Shown here: piece after piece, positions 54,005 to 62,282 of the stretch
How positions within the stretch are numbered: the first letter of the stretch is position 1
How the letters are laid out: the number at the start of each line of letters is the position of its first letter
From: Stutzerimonas stutzeri
Lineage (GTDB): Bacteria > Pseudomonadota > Gammaproteobacteria > Pseudomonadales > Pseudomonadaceae
Direction: 5' to 3'
Length of the DNA stretch: 64,000 nucleotides
NCBI RefSeq assembly: GCF_000590475.1
Contig: NZ_CP007441.1
Location: 2,300,660-2,364,659, forward strand
Notes under the pieces: model-generated
What the model was told of the DNA's origin: nothing
The model's input: only the letters and a program-made list of their open reading frames with translations
Databases searched by the model: none
Made by a program: the position numbers and the translations under genes

Positions 54005-55447
54005 GTGGCAGAAGCAAAGCGTTATGACAACTACATCGATGGCCAATGGGTAGCTGGCAAGAATTACCAGGCCAACATCAATCCATCCGATCTGTCGGAC
54101 GTTATCGGCGAATACGCTCAGGCGGACGCTTCGCAGGTCGAGGCGGCCATCGCCGCAGCTCGCAAGGCATTTCCGGCTTGGTCGACTTCCGGTATCCAGG
54201 CCCGTGCCGATGCCCTGGAAAAAGTAGGACTGGAAATCCTCGCGCGCCGCGAAGAGCTGGGTAATCTGCTCGCTCGTGAAGAAGGCAAGACCCTGCCAGA
54301 AGCCATCGGTGAAGTGTCCCGTGCCGGCAACATCTTCAAGTATTTCGCTGGTGAATGCCTGCGCCAGGCGGGCGAAACCCTGCAGTCGGTCCGCCCGGGC
54401 GTTAGCGTCGAAGTCACCCGTGAGCCCTTGGGAGTGATCGGTCTGATCACTCCGTGGAACTTCCCGATCGCGATTCCCGCCTGGAAGATCGCCCCGGCGC
54501 TGGCCTACGGCAACTGCGTGGTCATCAAGCCGGCTGACCTCGTCCCTGGCTGCGCCTGGGCCATTGCAGAAATCATCTCGCGTGCGGGCTTCCCGGCGGG
54601 TGTTTTCAACCTGGTGATGGGCAAGGGCCGTGAAGTCGGCGAAGCCATCGTCAACGACAAGCGTGTCGATGGCGTCAGCTTCACCGGTTCGGTGGGTGTC
54701 GGCCGTGGTATCGCGGCGACCTGCGTAGGCCGCCAGGCCAAAGTCCAGCTGGAAATGGGCGGCAAGAATCCGCAAATCATCCTGGATGATGCGGATCTCA
54801 ACACTGCCGTCGAACTGGCCGCCCAAAGCGCGTTTTATTCGACCGGCCAGCGTTGCACCGCCTCCAGCCGCATCATCGTGACCGAAGGCATCTACGACCG
54901 CTTCGTCGAAGCGATGGTCGAGCGCATCAAGAAGATCAAGGTCGGTTCGGCACTGGAACAGGGCGTCGATGTCGGTCCGGTGGTATCCCAGGCGCAGCTG
55001 GACCAAGACCTGAAATACATCGAAATCGGCAAGGAAGAGGGTGCACGTCTGGCCTGTGGCGGTGAGCGTGTCAGCTGCGGTACCGAAGGCTTCTATCTCG
55101 CGCCGACGCTGTTCGTCGACAGCACACCGGATATGCGCATCAGCCGCGAAGAGATCTTTGGGCCGGTCGCCAACGTGGTGAAGGTCAAGGACTACGACGA
55201 AGCGCTGGCGATGGCGAACGACACCGAATTCGGGCTGTCGGCGGGCATCTGCACCACCTCGCTGAAGTACGCCAATCACTTCAAGCGTCACTCCCAGGCC
55301 GGGATGGTGATGGTCAACCTGCCGACCGCCGGCGTGGATTACCACGTACCGTTCGGCGGTCGAAAAGGCTCGTCATACGGCCCGCGTGAGCAGGGCCGCT
55401 ACGCCCAGGAGTTCTACACCACGGTGAAGACCACCTACATCGGCTGA
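54005..55447 (+). CDS. 2-oxoglutarate semialdehyde dehydrogenase (2,5-dioxovalerate dehydrogenase)
   Basis: An aldehyde dehydrogenase of 480 residues completing aldarate breakdown to 2-oxoglutarate with NAD(P). The catalytic residues are visible: glutamate in LEMGGKNPQ, cysteine in TGQRCTASS, and the nucleotide-binding region FTGSVGVGRGI. I use the GTG at 54005 (VAEAKRYDNYIDGQW), which has AAGGAGAG six bases upstream; the in-frame ATG at 53951 adds a non-conserved 18-residue stretch. It follows kdgD, which makes its substrate. Confidence 0.95.
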   Translation: MAEAKRYDNYIDGQWVAGKNYQANINPSDLSDVIGEYAQADASQVEAAIAAARKAFPAWSTSGIQARADALEKVGLEILARREELGNLLAREEGKTLPEAIGEVSRAGNIFKYFAGECLRQAGETLQSVRPGVSVEVTREPLGVIGLITPWNFPIAIPAWKIAPALAYGNCVVIKPADLVPGCAWAIAEIISRAGFPAGVFNLVMGKGREVGEAIVNDKRVDGVSFTGSVGVGRGIAATCVGRQAKVQLEMGGKNPQIILDDADLNTAVELAAQSAFYSTGQRCTASSRIIVTEGIYDRFVEAMVERIKKIKVGSALEQGVDVGPVVSQAQLDQDLKYIEIGKEEGARLACGGERVSCGTEGFYLAPTLFVDSTPDMRISREEIFGPVANVVKVKDYDEALAMANDTEFGLSAGICTTSLKYANHFKRHSQAGMVMVNLPTAGVDYHVPFGGRKGSSYGPREQGRYAQEFYTTVKTTYIG

Positions 55448-55565
55448 TCAGCCTGCTGCTTCACGGGCGCGATCCGACTGAGCCGCTTGGCGGCTCGGCG
55501 GTTCGCGCCCGGCAACCAGATTGCTACACCGCAACGCGGACCATAAGAACAAAAGAGAGACGCAT

Positions 55566-56909
55566 ATGAACGATTCTGTGAATCAAGGTGCTCCGGTCAT
55601 CACCGAACTTCGAGTGGTTCCGGTCGCAGGTCAGGACAGCATGCTGCTCAATCTGAGTGGCGCCCATGGTCCGTACTTCACCCGCAACATCCTCATTCTC
55701 AAGGACAGCGCCGGCAACACAGGTGTCGGCGAAGTCCCAGGTGGCGAGGCGATCCGCAAGACGCTGGACGACGCTCGCGCCATTCTGGTCGGCCAATCGG
55801 TCGGCAATTTCAACGGCTTGCTCAATCAAGCGCGCAAGGCCTTCGCCGACCGCGACGTCGCGGGCCGCGGCCTGCAGACGTTCGATCTGCGTATCGCCAT
55901 TCATGCCATTACCGCAATCGAGTCGGCACTGCTCGACCTGCTCGGCCAGCATCTCGGCGTGCCGGTTGCCGCGCTGCTCGGCGACGGGCAACAGCGCGAC
56001 GAAGTCGAAATGCTCGGCTATCTGTTCTTCATTGCCGATCGCAACAAGACCGACCTCGGCTACCGCGATGAGTCCAACGCCAGCGACAGCTGGTTCCGCG
56101 TGCGCAACGAAGAAGCACTGACCCCCGAGACAGTCGTACGCCAAGCCGAGGCGGCCTATGAGCGTTACGGCTTCAAGGATTTCAAACTCAAGGGCGGCGT
56201 ACTGCCGGGCAGCGAAGAGGTTAAGGCGATTCGCGCGCTGGCCGAGCGTTTCCCCGATGCCCGGATCACCCTGGACCCCAACGGCGCCTGGTCTCTGGCT
56301 GAAGCCATCGACCTGTGCAAAGACCTGCACGGCGTGCTCGCATATGCCGAAGACCCCTGTGGCGCCGAAAACGGCTATTCCGGCCGTGAAGTCATGGCCG
56401 AATTCCGCCGTGCTACTGGCCTGCCAACCGCGACCAACATGATCGCGACCGACTGGCGGCAGATGGGTCATACCATTTCGCTGCAATCTGTAGACATTCC
56501 GCTGGCGGATCCGCATTTCTGGACCATGAGCGGTTCGGTACGCGTCGCGCAGATGTGCAACGACTGGGGCCTGACCTGGGGCTCGCATTCCAACAACCAT
56601 TTCGATATCTCGCTGGCCATGTTCACCCACGTGGCCGCAGCTGCGCCGGGCAAGATCACCGCGATCGACACCCATTGGATCTGGCAAGACGGCCAATACC
56701 TCACCCGCGAACCACTGCAGATCGTCGGCGGCAAGGTCGCCGTACCGGCCAAGGCGGGCCTGGGTGTGGAGCTGGATGAAGATGCGCTGCAGAAGGCGCA
56801 CGAGCTTTACCTGGAAAAAGGCCTCGGCGCGCGCGACGATGCCATCGCCATGCAGTACCTGATTCCGGAATGGACCTTCAACAACAAGCGGCCGTGCATG
56901 GTGCGCTGA
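55566..56909 (+). CDS. gudD: Glucarate dehydratase (copy 2)
   Basis: A 447-residue paralogue of the gene at 50994, with the same active-site set (KDFKLKGGV, DPNGAW, AEDPCG, GSHSNNHFD, AIDTHWIWQ). It lacks the inserted segment of copy 1 and is closer to the usual GudD length. ATG 55566 is chosen (MNDSVNQGAPVITEL), with AAAGAGAG upstream. Possible reasons for two copies are dosage or different substrate preference such as idarate. A REP-like inverted repeat separates it from garD. Confidence 0.94.
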   Translation: MNDSVNQGAPVITELRVVPVAGQDSMLLNLSGAHGPYFTRNILILKDSAGNTGVGEVPGGEAIRKTLDDARAILVGQSVGNFNGLLNQARKAFADRDVAGRGLQTFDLRIAIHAITAIESALLDLLGQHLGVPVAALLGDGQQRDEVEMLGYLFFIADRNKTDLGYRDESNASDSWFRVRNEEALTPETVVRQAEAAYERYGFKDFKLKGGVLPGSEEVKAIRALAERFPDARITLDPNGAWSLAEAIDLCKDLHGVLAYAEDPCGAENGYSGREVMAEFRRATGLPTATNMIATDWRQMGHTISLQSVDIPLADPHFWTMSGSVRVAQMCNDWGLTWGSHSNNHFDISLAMFTHVAAAAPGKITAIDTHWIWQDGQYLTREPLQIVGGKVAVPAKAGLGVELDEDALQKAHELYLEKGLGARDDAIAMQYLIPEWTFNNKRPCMVR

Positions 56910-56936
56910 CCAGTAGGGTAGGCGGCCTGCTAGTTC

Positions 56937-57006
56937 GGTGGGCTGAAGCCCACCCTGCGTCTGATACGCTCACCCATGGCATCTGTAGGGTGGGCTTCAG
57001 CCCACC
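56937..57006. repeat. REP-like inverted repeat between gudD copy 2 and garD
   Basis: The 20-base unit GGTGGGCTGAAGCCCACCCT (56937-56956) recurs as an exact inverted copy at 56987-57006, 30 bases apart. Each unit is also a near-perfect hairpin (GGTGGGCT-GA-AGCCCACC). It resembles REP/BIME elements and may protect or attenuate the operon mRNA. Confidence 0.8.
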
Positions 57007-57064
57007 AAATCCCAACGCCCAGCTCCCCGACACGAACAACAACCGGCTTGCTCCGGAGACTCAA

Positions 57065-58630
57065 ATGAACGACACCGTGGAACTGATTCAGCATCAAGAT
57101 TCGCCGCGCTACATCCGTCTCAACGAGGCTGACAACGTGGCCGTGGTGGTCAATGACGGTGGTGTGCCAACCGGCGCCCGGTTCCAGGACGGCCTGGTCA
57201 CGGTTGAAAGCGTGCCCCAAAGTCACAAGGTCGCGCTGGTCGATATTCCGGAGGGTGAGCCGGTGCGACGCTATGGTCAGATCATCGGTTACGCGCTCGA
57301 ACCACTGCGTCGCGGCTCATGGGTGAAAGAAACCCAACTGAAGATGCCCAGCGCGCCGCCACTTGACAGCCTGCCGCGTGCCAACGCCGTTCCGGACAAG
57401 CTCGCCCCGCTGGAGGGCTACACCTTCGAGGGTTATCGCAACGCCGACGGCACGGTGGGCACCCGCAATATCCTTGGCATCAGCACTACCGTGCAATGCG
57501 TGACCGGCGTGCTGGAGCATGCGGTCAAGCGCATCCGCGATGAATTGCTGCCTAAATACCCCAACGTCGACGACGTGGTCGCGCTGACCCACAGCTACGG
57601 CTGCGGCGTTGCGATCAATGCGCGCGACGCCTACATCCCGATCCGCACCGTGCGCAACCTGGCGCGCAACCCGAACCTGGGTGGCGAGGCGCTGGTCATC
57701 AGCCTCGGCTGCGAGAAACTCCAGGCCGAGCAGGTGATGCACGAGGGCGATCCTTCGGTGGACCTGCGTGACCCGTGGCTCTATCGCCTGCAGGAGTCCA
57801 ATACCGGGTTCGGCGAAATGATCGAACAGATCATGGACATGGCCGAAGTACGACTGAAGAAGCTCGACCAGCGCCGCCGCGAGACGGTGCCGGCATCCGA
57901 ACTGGTGCTGGGCATGCAATGCGGCGGTAGCGATGCATTCTCGGGCATCACTGCCAACCCGGCGCTGGGCTATGCCTCCGACCTGCTGGTGCGTGCCGGG
58001 GCCACCGTGATGTTCTCGGAAAACACCGAGGTCCGCGACGCGGTGTACATGCTCACCGCCCGCGCCGAGTCGACCGAAGTCGCCGACGCGCTGATCGCCG
58101 AGATGGACTGGTACGACCAATACCTGGAGCGCGGGGCTGCGGATCGCAGCGCCAACACCACGCCCGGCAACAAGAAAGGCGGGCTATCCAATATCGTCGA
58201 AAAGTCGCTGGGCTCCATCGTCAAATCCGGCAGCGGCGCCATCAATGGCGTGGTTGGGCCGGGCGAACGGGTTGAGCGCAAAGGTCTGATCTTTTGTGCC
58301 ACGCCGGCCAGTGATTTCGTTTGTGGAACGCTTCAGCTGGCGGCCGGCATGAACCTGCACGTGTTCACCACCGGCCGCGGCACCCCGTACGGCCTGGCGA
58401 TGGCACCTGTGGTCAAGGTGGCGACCCGTACCGAGCTGGCCGAACGCTGGCCGGACCTGATCGATATCGATGCCGGGCGTATTGCCAGCGGCCGTGCGAC
58501 CATCGAACAGCTGGGTTGGGAGCTGTTCCATTACTACCTGGACGTTGCCAGCGGCCGCAAACAGACCTGGGCCGAGCAGCACCGACTGCACAACGACATC
58601 GTCCTGTTCAATCCGGCGCCCATCACCTGA
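57065..58630 (+). CDS. garD: Galactarate dehydratase (GarD/UxaA family)
   Basis: A 521-residue iron-dependent lyase, close to the length of E. coli GarD. The N-terminal SAF-like domain (about 15-100) is followed by the UxaA/GarD core with GYRNADGTVGTRN, THSYGCGVAI and LGMQCGGSDAFSGITANPA. C-terminal FTTGRGTPYGLAMAPVVKV is diagnostic. It makes 5-dehydro-4-deoxyglucarate from galactarate, feeding kdgD. Upstream in-frame starts reach back to 56870 but cross the repeat; ATG 57065 gives the family N-terminus. Confidence 0.95.
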   Translation: MNDTVELIQHQDSPRYIRLNEADNVAVVVNDGGVPTGARFQDGLVTVESVPQSHKVALVDIPEGEPVRRYGQIIGYALEPLRRGSWVKETQLKMPSAPPLDSLPRANAVPDKLAPLEGYTFEGYRNADGTVGTRNILGISTTVQCVTGVLEHAVKRIRDELLPKYPNVDDVVALTHSYGCGVAINARDAYIPIRTVRNLARNPNLGGEALVISLGCEKLQAEQVMHEGDPSVDLRDPWLYRLQESNTGFGEMIEQIMDMAEVRLKKLDQRRRETVPASELVLGMQCGGSDAFSGITANPALGYASDLLVRAGATVMFSENTEVRDAVYMLTARAESTEVADALIAEMDWYDQYLERGAADRSANTTPGNKKGGLSNIVEKSLGSIVKSGSGAINGVVGPGERVERKGLIFCATPASDFVCGTLQLAAGMNLHVFTTGRGTPYGLAMAPVVKVATRTELAERWPDLIDIDAGRIASGRATIEQLGWELFHYYLDVASGRKQTWAEQHRLHNDIVLFNPAPIT

Positions 58631-58702
58631 CCACTGCGCGAAAGTGACTCTGCGCATCCCGGTGATGCGCGGCATCGAGTGATTCAACTGCGGGAGGTCG
58701 AG

Positions 58703-60121
58703 ATGAGCACACTGCCGGATGAATTCATCCGCGGGATTGAACGCATCGTCGGTGCGCCCGGCATCGTTCGTGATGCCGAGCGCATGCAGAGCTATCTGAG
58801 CGACTGGCGCAACGCCTACCGTGGCAAAGCCGCCCTGGTGGTGCGCCCGGCCAGCACCGAAGAGGTCGCATCAGTCGTACGGCTCTGCCACCAATACGAG
58901 GTCGCACTGGTTCCGCAGGGCGGCAATACGGGTTTGTGTGGTGGCTCGATCCCGGATGCAAGCGGCACCCAGGTGGTCCTGTCCTTGACCCGCATGACTC
59001 GTATCCGCGAAGTCGATCCGGCCAACGAGACCATCACCGTCGAGGCGGGGGTCATCCTGCAAAAGTTGCAAGAGGCCGCAGCCGAAGCAGGGCGATTGTT
59101 TCCGTTGTCCCTGGGCGCAGAAGGCAGCTGCACCGTGGGTGGCAACCTCGCCACCAACGCCGGCGGCACCGCGGTGTTGCGCTACGGCAACATGCGCGAC
59201 CTCACCCTTGGCTTGGAAGTGGTGCTGCCGGACGGACGGATCTGGAACGGTCTGCGCGGGTTGCGCAAGGACAATACCGGCTACGACCTCAAACACCTGT
59301 TCATCGGCTCGGAAGGCACACTAGGAATCATCACCGCGGCGGTACTCAAACTGTATCCAGCCGTGCGAAGCACGACCACCGCCTGGGTCGCATTGCCCAA
59401 CGCCCGGGCCGCGGTTGAGCTGATCGGCATCATCCGCGGGCTCTGTGGCGATCGGTCGACCGGTTTCGAGCTGATGTCTCGGCAAAGCGTCGAGTTCGTG
59501 CTGAGCCATGTCGCTGGATGCAACGATCCGTTCGTCGAGCCGCACCCCTGGTACGTACTGATCGAACTCAGCGATACCCAGCCGGATGCGCCGCTCAACC
59601 AACTGCTGGAAGTGGGCATCGGGGAAGCGCTGGAGCGGGAACTGGTGATCGATGCCGTGCTGGCCGGGAGTGAAGCCCAGGTGGCGGCGTTGTGGGCCAT
59701 GCGCGAAGGTATTTCAGAGGCGCAGAACCATGAAGGTCCAAGCCTCAAGCACGACATCAGCGTGCCGGTGAGCTCGATTCCGGCATTCATCGACGCTGCC
59801 AATCAGCGCCTGCTCGAGCATTTTCCCGGCGTACGCATCGTCGCCTATGGTCATGTCGGCGATGGCAACCTGCACTACAACATCAGCAAACCGATCGACT
59901 CCGAAGATGCAGATTTCAAGGCGCAACAGGAGCCGATCATGCGGGTGATCTATGACGTCACCATGGAACTGCATGGCAGCATCAGCGCCGAGCATGGGCT
60001 TGGCCAAGCCAAGCGCGCTGCGGCCAAGCACTACAAAGATCCGCTGGAATTCGAGCTGATGCGTGCGATCAAGGCGACGTTCGACCCCAAGGGGTTGATG
60101 AATCCCGGCAAGGTGCTTTAA
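58703..60121 (+). CDS. FAD-linked 2-hydroxyacid oxidase/dehydrogenase (GlcD/D-2-hydroxyglutarate dehydrogenase-like)
   Basis: A 472-residue flavoenzyme of the FAD_binding_4 / FAD-oxidase_C type. The FAD site shows VVRPASTEEVASVV, PQGGNTGLCGG and LGAEGSCTVGGNLATNAGG; the C-terminal domain has AYGHVGDGNLHYNI and EHGLGQAKR, with metal-site histidines expected in HVGDGNLH. This form fits D-2-hydroxyglutarate or D-lactate type dehydrogenases that donate to a quinone or electron-transfer protein. ATG 58703 has GGGAGG five bases upstream. Its position in the aldarate operon suggests a sugar-acid-derived 2-hydroxyacid substrate, unproven. Confidence 0.87.
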   Translation: MSTLPDEFIRGIERIVGAPGIVRDAERMQSYLSDWRNAYRGKAALVVRPASTEEVASVVRLCHQYEVALVPQGGNTGLCGGSIPDASGTQVVLSLTRMTRIREVDPANETITVEAGVILQKLQEAAAEAGRLFPLSLGAEGSCTVGGNLATNAGGTAVLRYGNMRDLTLGLEVVLPDGRIWNGLRGLRKDNTGYDLKHLFIGSEGTLGIITAAVLKLYPAVRSTTTAWVALPNARAAVELIGIIRGLCGDRSTGFELMSRQSVEFVLSHVAGCNDPFVEPHPWYVLIELSDTQPDAPLNQLLEVGIGEALERELVIDAVLAGSEAQVAALWAMREGISEAQNHEGPSLKHDISVPVSSIPAFIDAANQRLLEHFPGVRIVAYGHVGDGNLHYNISKPIDSEDADFKAQQEPIMRVIYDVTMELHGSISAEHGLGQAKRAAAKHYKDPLEFELMRAIKATFDPKGLMNPGKVL

Positions 60122-60151
60122 CCGAACCCCTCACTCCATAGAGGTAATCCC

Positions 60152-61081
60152 GTGACCTGTATTCTCCAGCTCGGTGCCCTGACCGAACGCTTCAACCGCA
60201 ACCTGGCCGCGGAGTATGAGGTACTGCGTATCTGGGAGCAGGACGCCAATGCCTTGCTCGATCAGCACGCCCAGCGCATCGATATCGTGGTCACCTCGGC
60301 GCGCTTCGGCTGCAGCGCGGAATTGATCGAGCGGCTGCCCAACCTCAGGGCGATCATCAGCTCCGGTGTCGGCTATGACTCCATCGCCGTAGCGGTGGCG
60401 CGGGCACGGGGCATTCCAGTCAGCAATACGCCAGATGTGCTCAACGACTGCGTTGCGGACCTCGTCTTCGGCTTGGTCATCGACTGCGCTCGCCAGATTT
60501 CCCGGGCCGACCGTTTCGTTCGTAACGGCGAGTGGCTCTCAGGTGGCCTGCCTCTGGCGCGCAAGGTCTACGGCAAACGGCTCGGCATCGTCGGTCTTGG
60601 GCGCATCGGCGAGGCTGTCGCTAAGCGCTCCAGCGGTTTCGACATGCAGGTGCGCTACCACAATCGTCGACCGGTGGAAGGTTGTGAGTACGGCTATGAA
60701 TCGGACCTGATCGAATTGGCACGCTGGAGCGATTTTCTGGTGCTGACCTGCCCAGGCGGAGAAAGCACCCGCAATCTCATCCATCGCGAGGTTCTGGATG
60801 CACTGGGCGCGAAAGGTACGCTGATCAACGTATCGCGCGGCTCAGTGGTGGACGAACCGGCACTGGTCGAAGCGTTGCTCGAAGGCCGTCTGGGCGGCGC
60901 CGGTCTGGACGTTTACGCCCAGGAACCGAACGTGCCGCAAGCCTTGCTCGACCTTCCCAATGTCGTCCTGCTGCCTCATATCGGTAGCGCCACCGAGGAA
61001 ACCCGGCTGGCGATGGAAGAATTGCTGTTGGCCAATCTGCGTGCGTTTCTCGAACGCGGAGAGGTACTGACAGCGGTCTGA
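60152..61081 (+). CDS. D-isomer-specific 2-hydroxyacid dehydrogenase
   Basis: A 309-residue NAD(P)-dependent dehydrogenase. The Rossmann motif GLGRIGEAV is at about residue 149, and the catalytic Arg, Glu and His are visible in NVSRGSVVDE, AQEPNVP and LPHIGSATEE. This layout fits hydroxypyruvate/glyoxylate reductases of the D-2-HADH family. The start is GTG at 60152, with AGAGGTAA upstream. It is 30 bases after the flavin oxidase, so the two probably act on the same pair of 2-hydroxy and 2-oxo acids. Confidence 0.88.
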   Translation: MTCILQLGALTERFNRNLAAEYEVLRIWEQDANALLDQHAQRIDIVVTSARFGCSAELIERLPNLRAIISSGVGYDSIAVAVARARGIPVSNTPDVLNDCVADLVFGLVIDCARQISRADRFVRNGEWLSGGLPLARKVYGKRLGIVGLGRIGEAVAKRSSGFDMQVRYHNRRPVEGCEYGYESDLIELARWSDFLVLTCPGGESTRNLIHREVLDALGAKGTLINVSRGSVVDEPALVEALLEGRLGGAGLDVYAQEPNVPQALLDLPNVVLLPHIGSATEETRLAMEELLLANLRAFLERGEVLTAV

Positions 61082-61273
61082 GCGCACTTACCAGTGCGCT
61101 GCAGATTGACGGCTGCCACAGCCGCGACGGTACTCAGCCAAAAGCTCAGAGCCGACCTCTTTTCGCGTTTGACCCGTGGCGTAGCCGAACCGCGTGCCAC
61201 AAGCACCTCGGTAAGGCGCGCCGCTTCATTTCACCAGTGCGAGCCATCCCGGCGCGCATAAGGACAGCTGGAC

Positions 61274-62188
61274 ATGTCTGAGCATCAATCGAACCTGAAC
61301 GAGATCCAGCTACAGCATGGCCCGCTCCGGCTGTCGGTATGCCCGGCACTAGGCGGCGCCATCACACGCCTGAGCGTCGACGGTGTCGATCTGTTGCGGC
61401 CCTGGGACGGCTCCGACAGTGTCCGCCGTACCGGCTGTTTCGTCCTGGCGCCATTTTCCAATCGGATCGACGATGCCTTCGAGCATGACGGGCAGCGCTA
61501 TCCGCTGAACAGATTGTCGCCTGATCATCCGCTGCCTATTCATGGCCTCGCCTGGAAACGCCTATGGGAGGTTGCTGAGCAGGATTCGAGCAGCTTGGTC
61601 CTTAACATCTCACACCGTCCGGAAGGCGCCGCGGCGCTGGATTGGCCATTCGCCTTCGAGCTGGAGCATCGGCTGCGGCTCGGCGAGGAGGGCGTGTCGC
61701 TCGTTTTGAAACTGCGCAACATAGACACCCGCTCGATGCCCGCCGGGCTCGGTTGGCATCCGTACTTCCTGCGCCATGAGGCTTGCCAGCTGCGATTCGC
61801 GGCACAAGCCGTATGGCAGAACGACACGCGAAACCTGCCTTCACGACTTTTGCCAATCCCTGAGAAATGGGATTTTTCGACAACCAGGTCATTACAGGAA
61901 CCAGGACTTGACCATTGCTTTGTCGGCCTTACCGCGCCGGTACTGATCCGCTGGCCAAGGCAGGGCATCGAGCTGAGCATGAACGCCAGCGAAGCACTCG
62001 CTCATTTGGTGGTGTTCACGCCACCTGCCGATATGGGCTTCTTCGCAGTGGAGCCGGTATCCCATGCCAATAATGCGCTTGGCATGGACGATCCGGTCGC
62101 GAACGGAATGCGGGAGCTGTTGCCCGGCGAAACGATGCAGGTCAGTTGCCAGATGCAAATTCAGCGAACGGCTCGTAGCGATTCTTAG
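61274..62188 (+). CDS. Aldose 1-epimerase family protein
   Basis: A 304-residue galactose-mutarotase-fold protein. The active-site histidines are in PIHGLAWK (about residue 92) and LGWHPYFLR (about 160), and the catalytic glutamate is expected in FFAVEPVSH. Members equilibrate alpha and beta sugar anomers. At the end of the uronate/aldarate block it could be a uronate mutarotase supplying the anomer used by Udh. It is 192 bases after the dehydrogenase gene and may be a separate transcript; AAGGACAG lies upstream of its ATG. Confidence 0.9.
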   Translation: MSEHQSNLNEIQLQHGPLRLSVCPALGGAITRLSVDGVDLLRPWDGSDSVRRTGCFVLAPFSNRIDDAFEHDGQRYPLNRLSPDHPLPIHGLAWKRLWEVAEQDSSSLVLNISHRPEGAAALDWPFAFELEHRLRLGEEGVSLVLKLRNIDTRSMPAGLGWHPYFLRHEACQLRFAAQAVWQNDTRNLPSRLLPIPEKWDFSTTRSLQEPGLDHCFVGLTAPVLIRWPRQGIELSMNASEALAHLVVFTPPADMGFFAVEPVSHANNALGMDDPVANGMRELLPGETMQVSCQMQIQRTARSDS

Positions 62189-62253
62189 CGTCTCACTGAC
62201 GCAACAAAGAGTGTTGAATCGCTGCAATGTCTGAATATGTCGTGGAGGAGGGC

Positions 62254-62275
62254 GAGCGCCCGTCCAAGGGCGCTC
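62254..62275. terminator. Hairpin between convergent epimerase and flavin oxidase genes
   Basis: GAGCGCCC-GTCCAA-GGGCGCTC is a perfect 8-base-pair GC stem in the convergent gap. No clear T run flanks it, so its efficiency is uncertain. Confidence 0.5.
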
Positions 62276-62282
62276 GGGCAGG

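Noticed and set aside
53903..55345. 480-codon minus-strand frame opposite the semialdehyde dehydrogenase
   Set aside because: The plus-strand frame contains all aldehyde dehydrogenase catalytic motifs; the opposite frame is His/Asp-rich with no domain, an effect of GC bias.
55524..56801. 425-codon minus-strand frame opposite gudD copy 2
   Set aside because: It mirrors the gudD coding frame and has no recognisable family features.
57317..58120. Minus-strand frame of 267 codons opposite garD
   Set aside because: It is a shadow of the GarD frame, which has diagnostic motifs.
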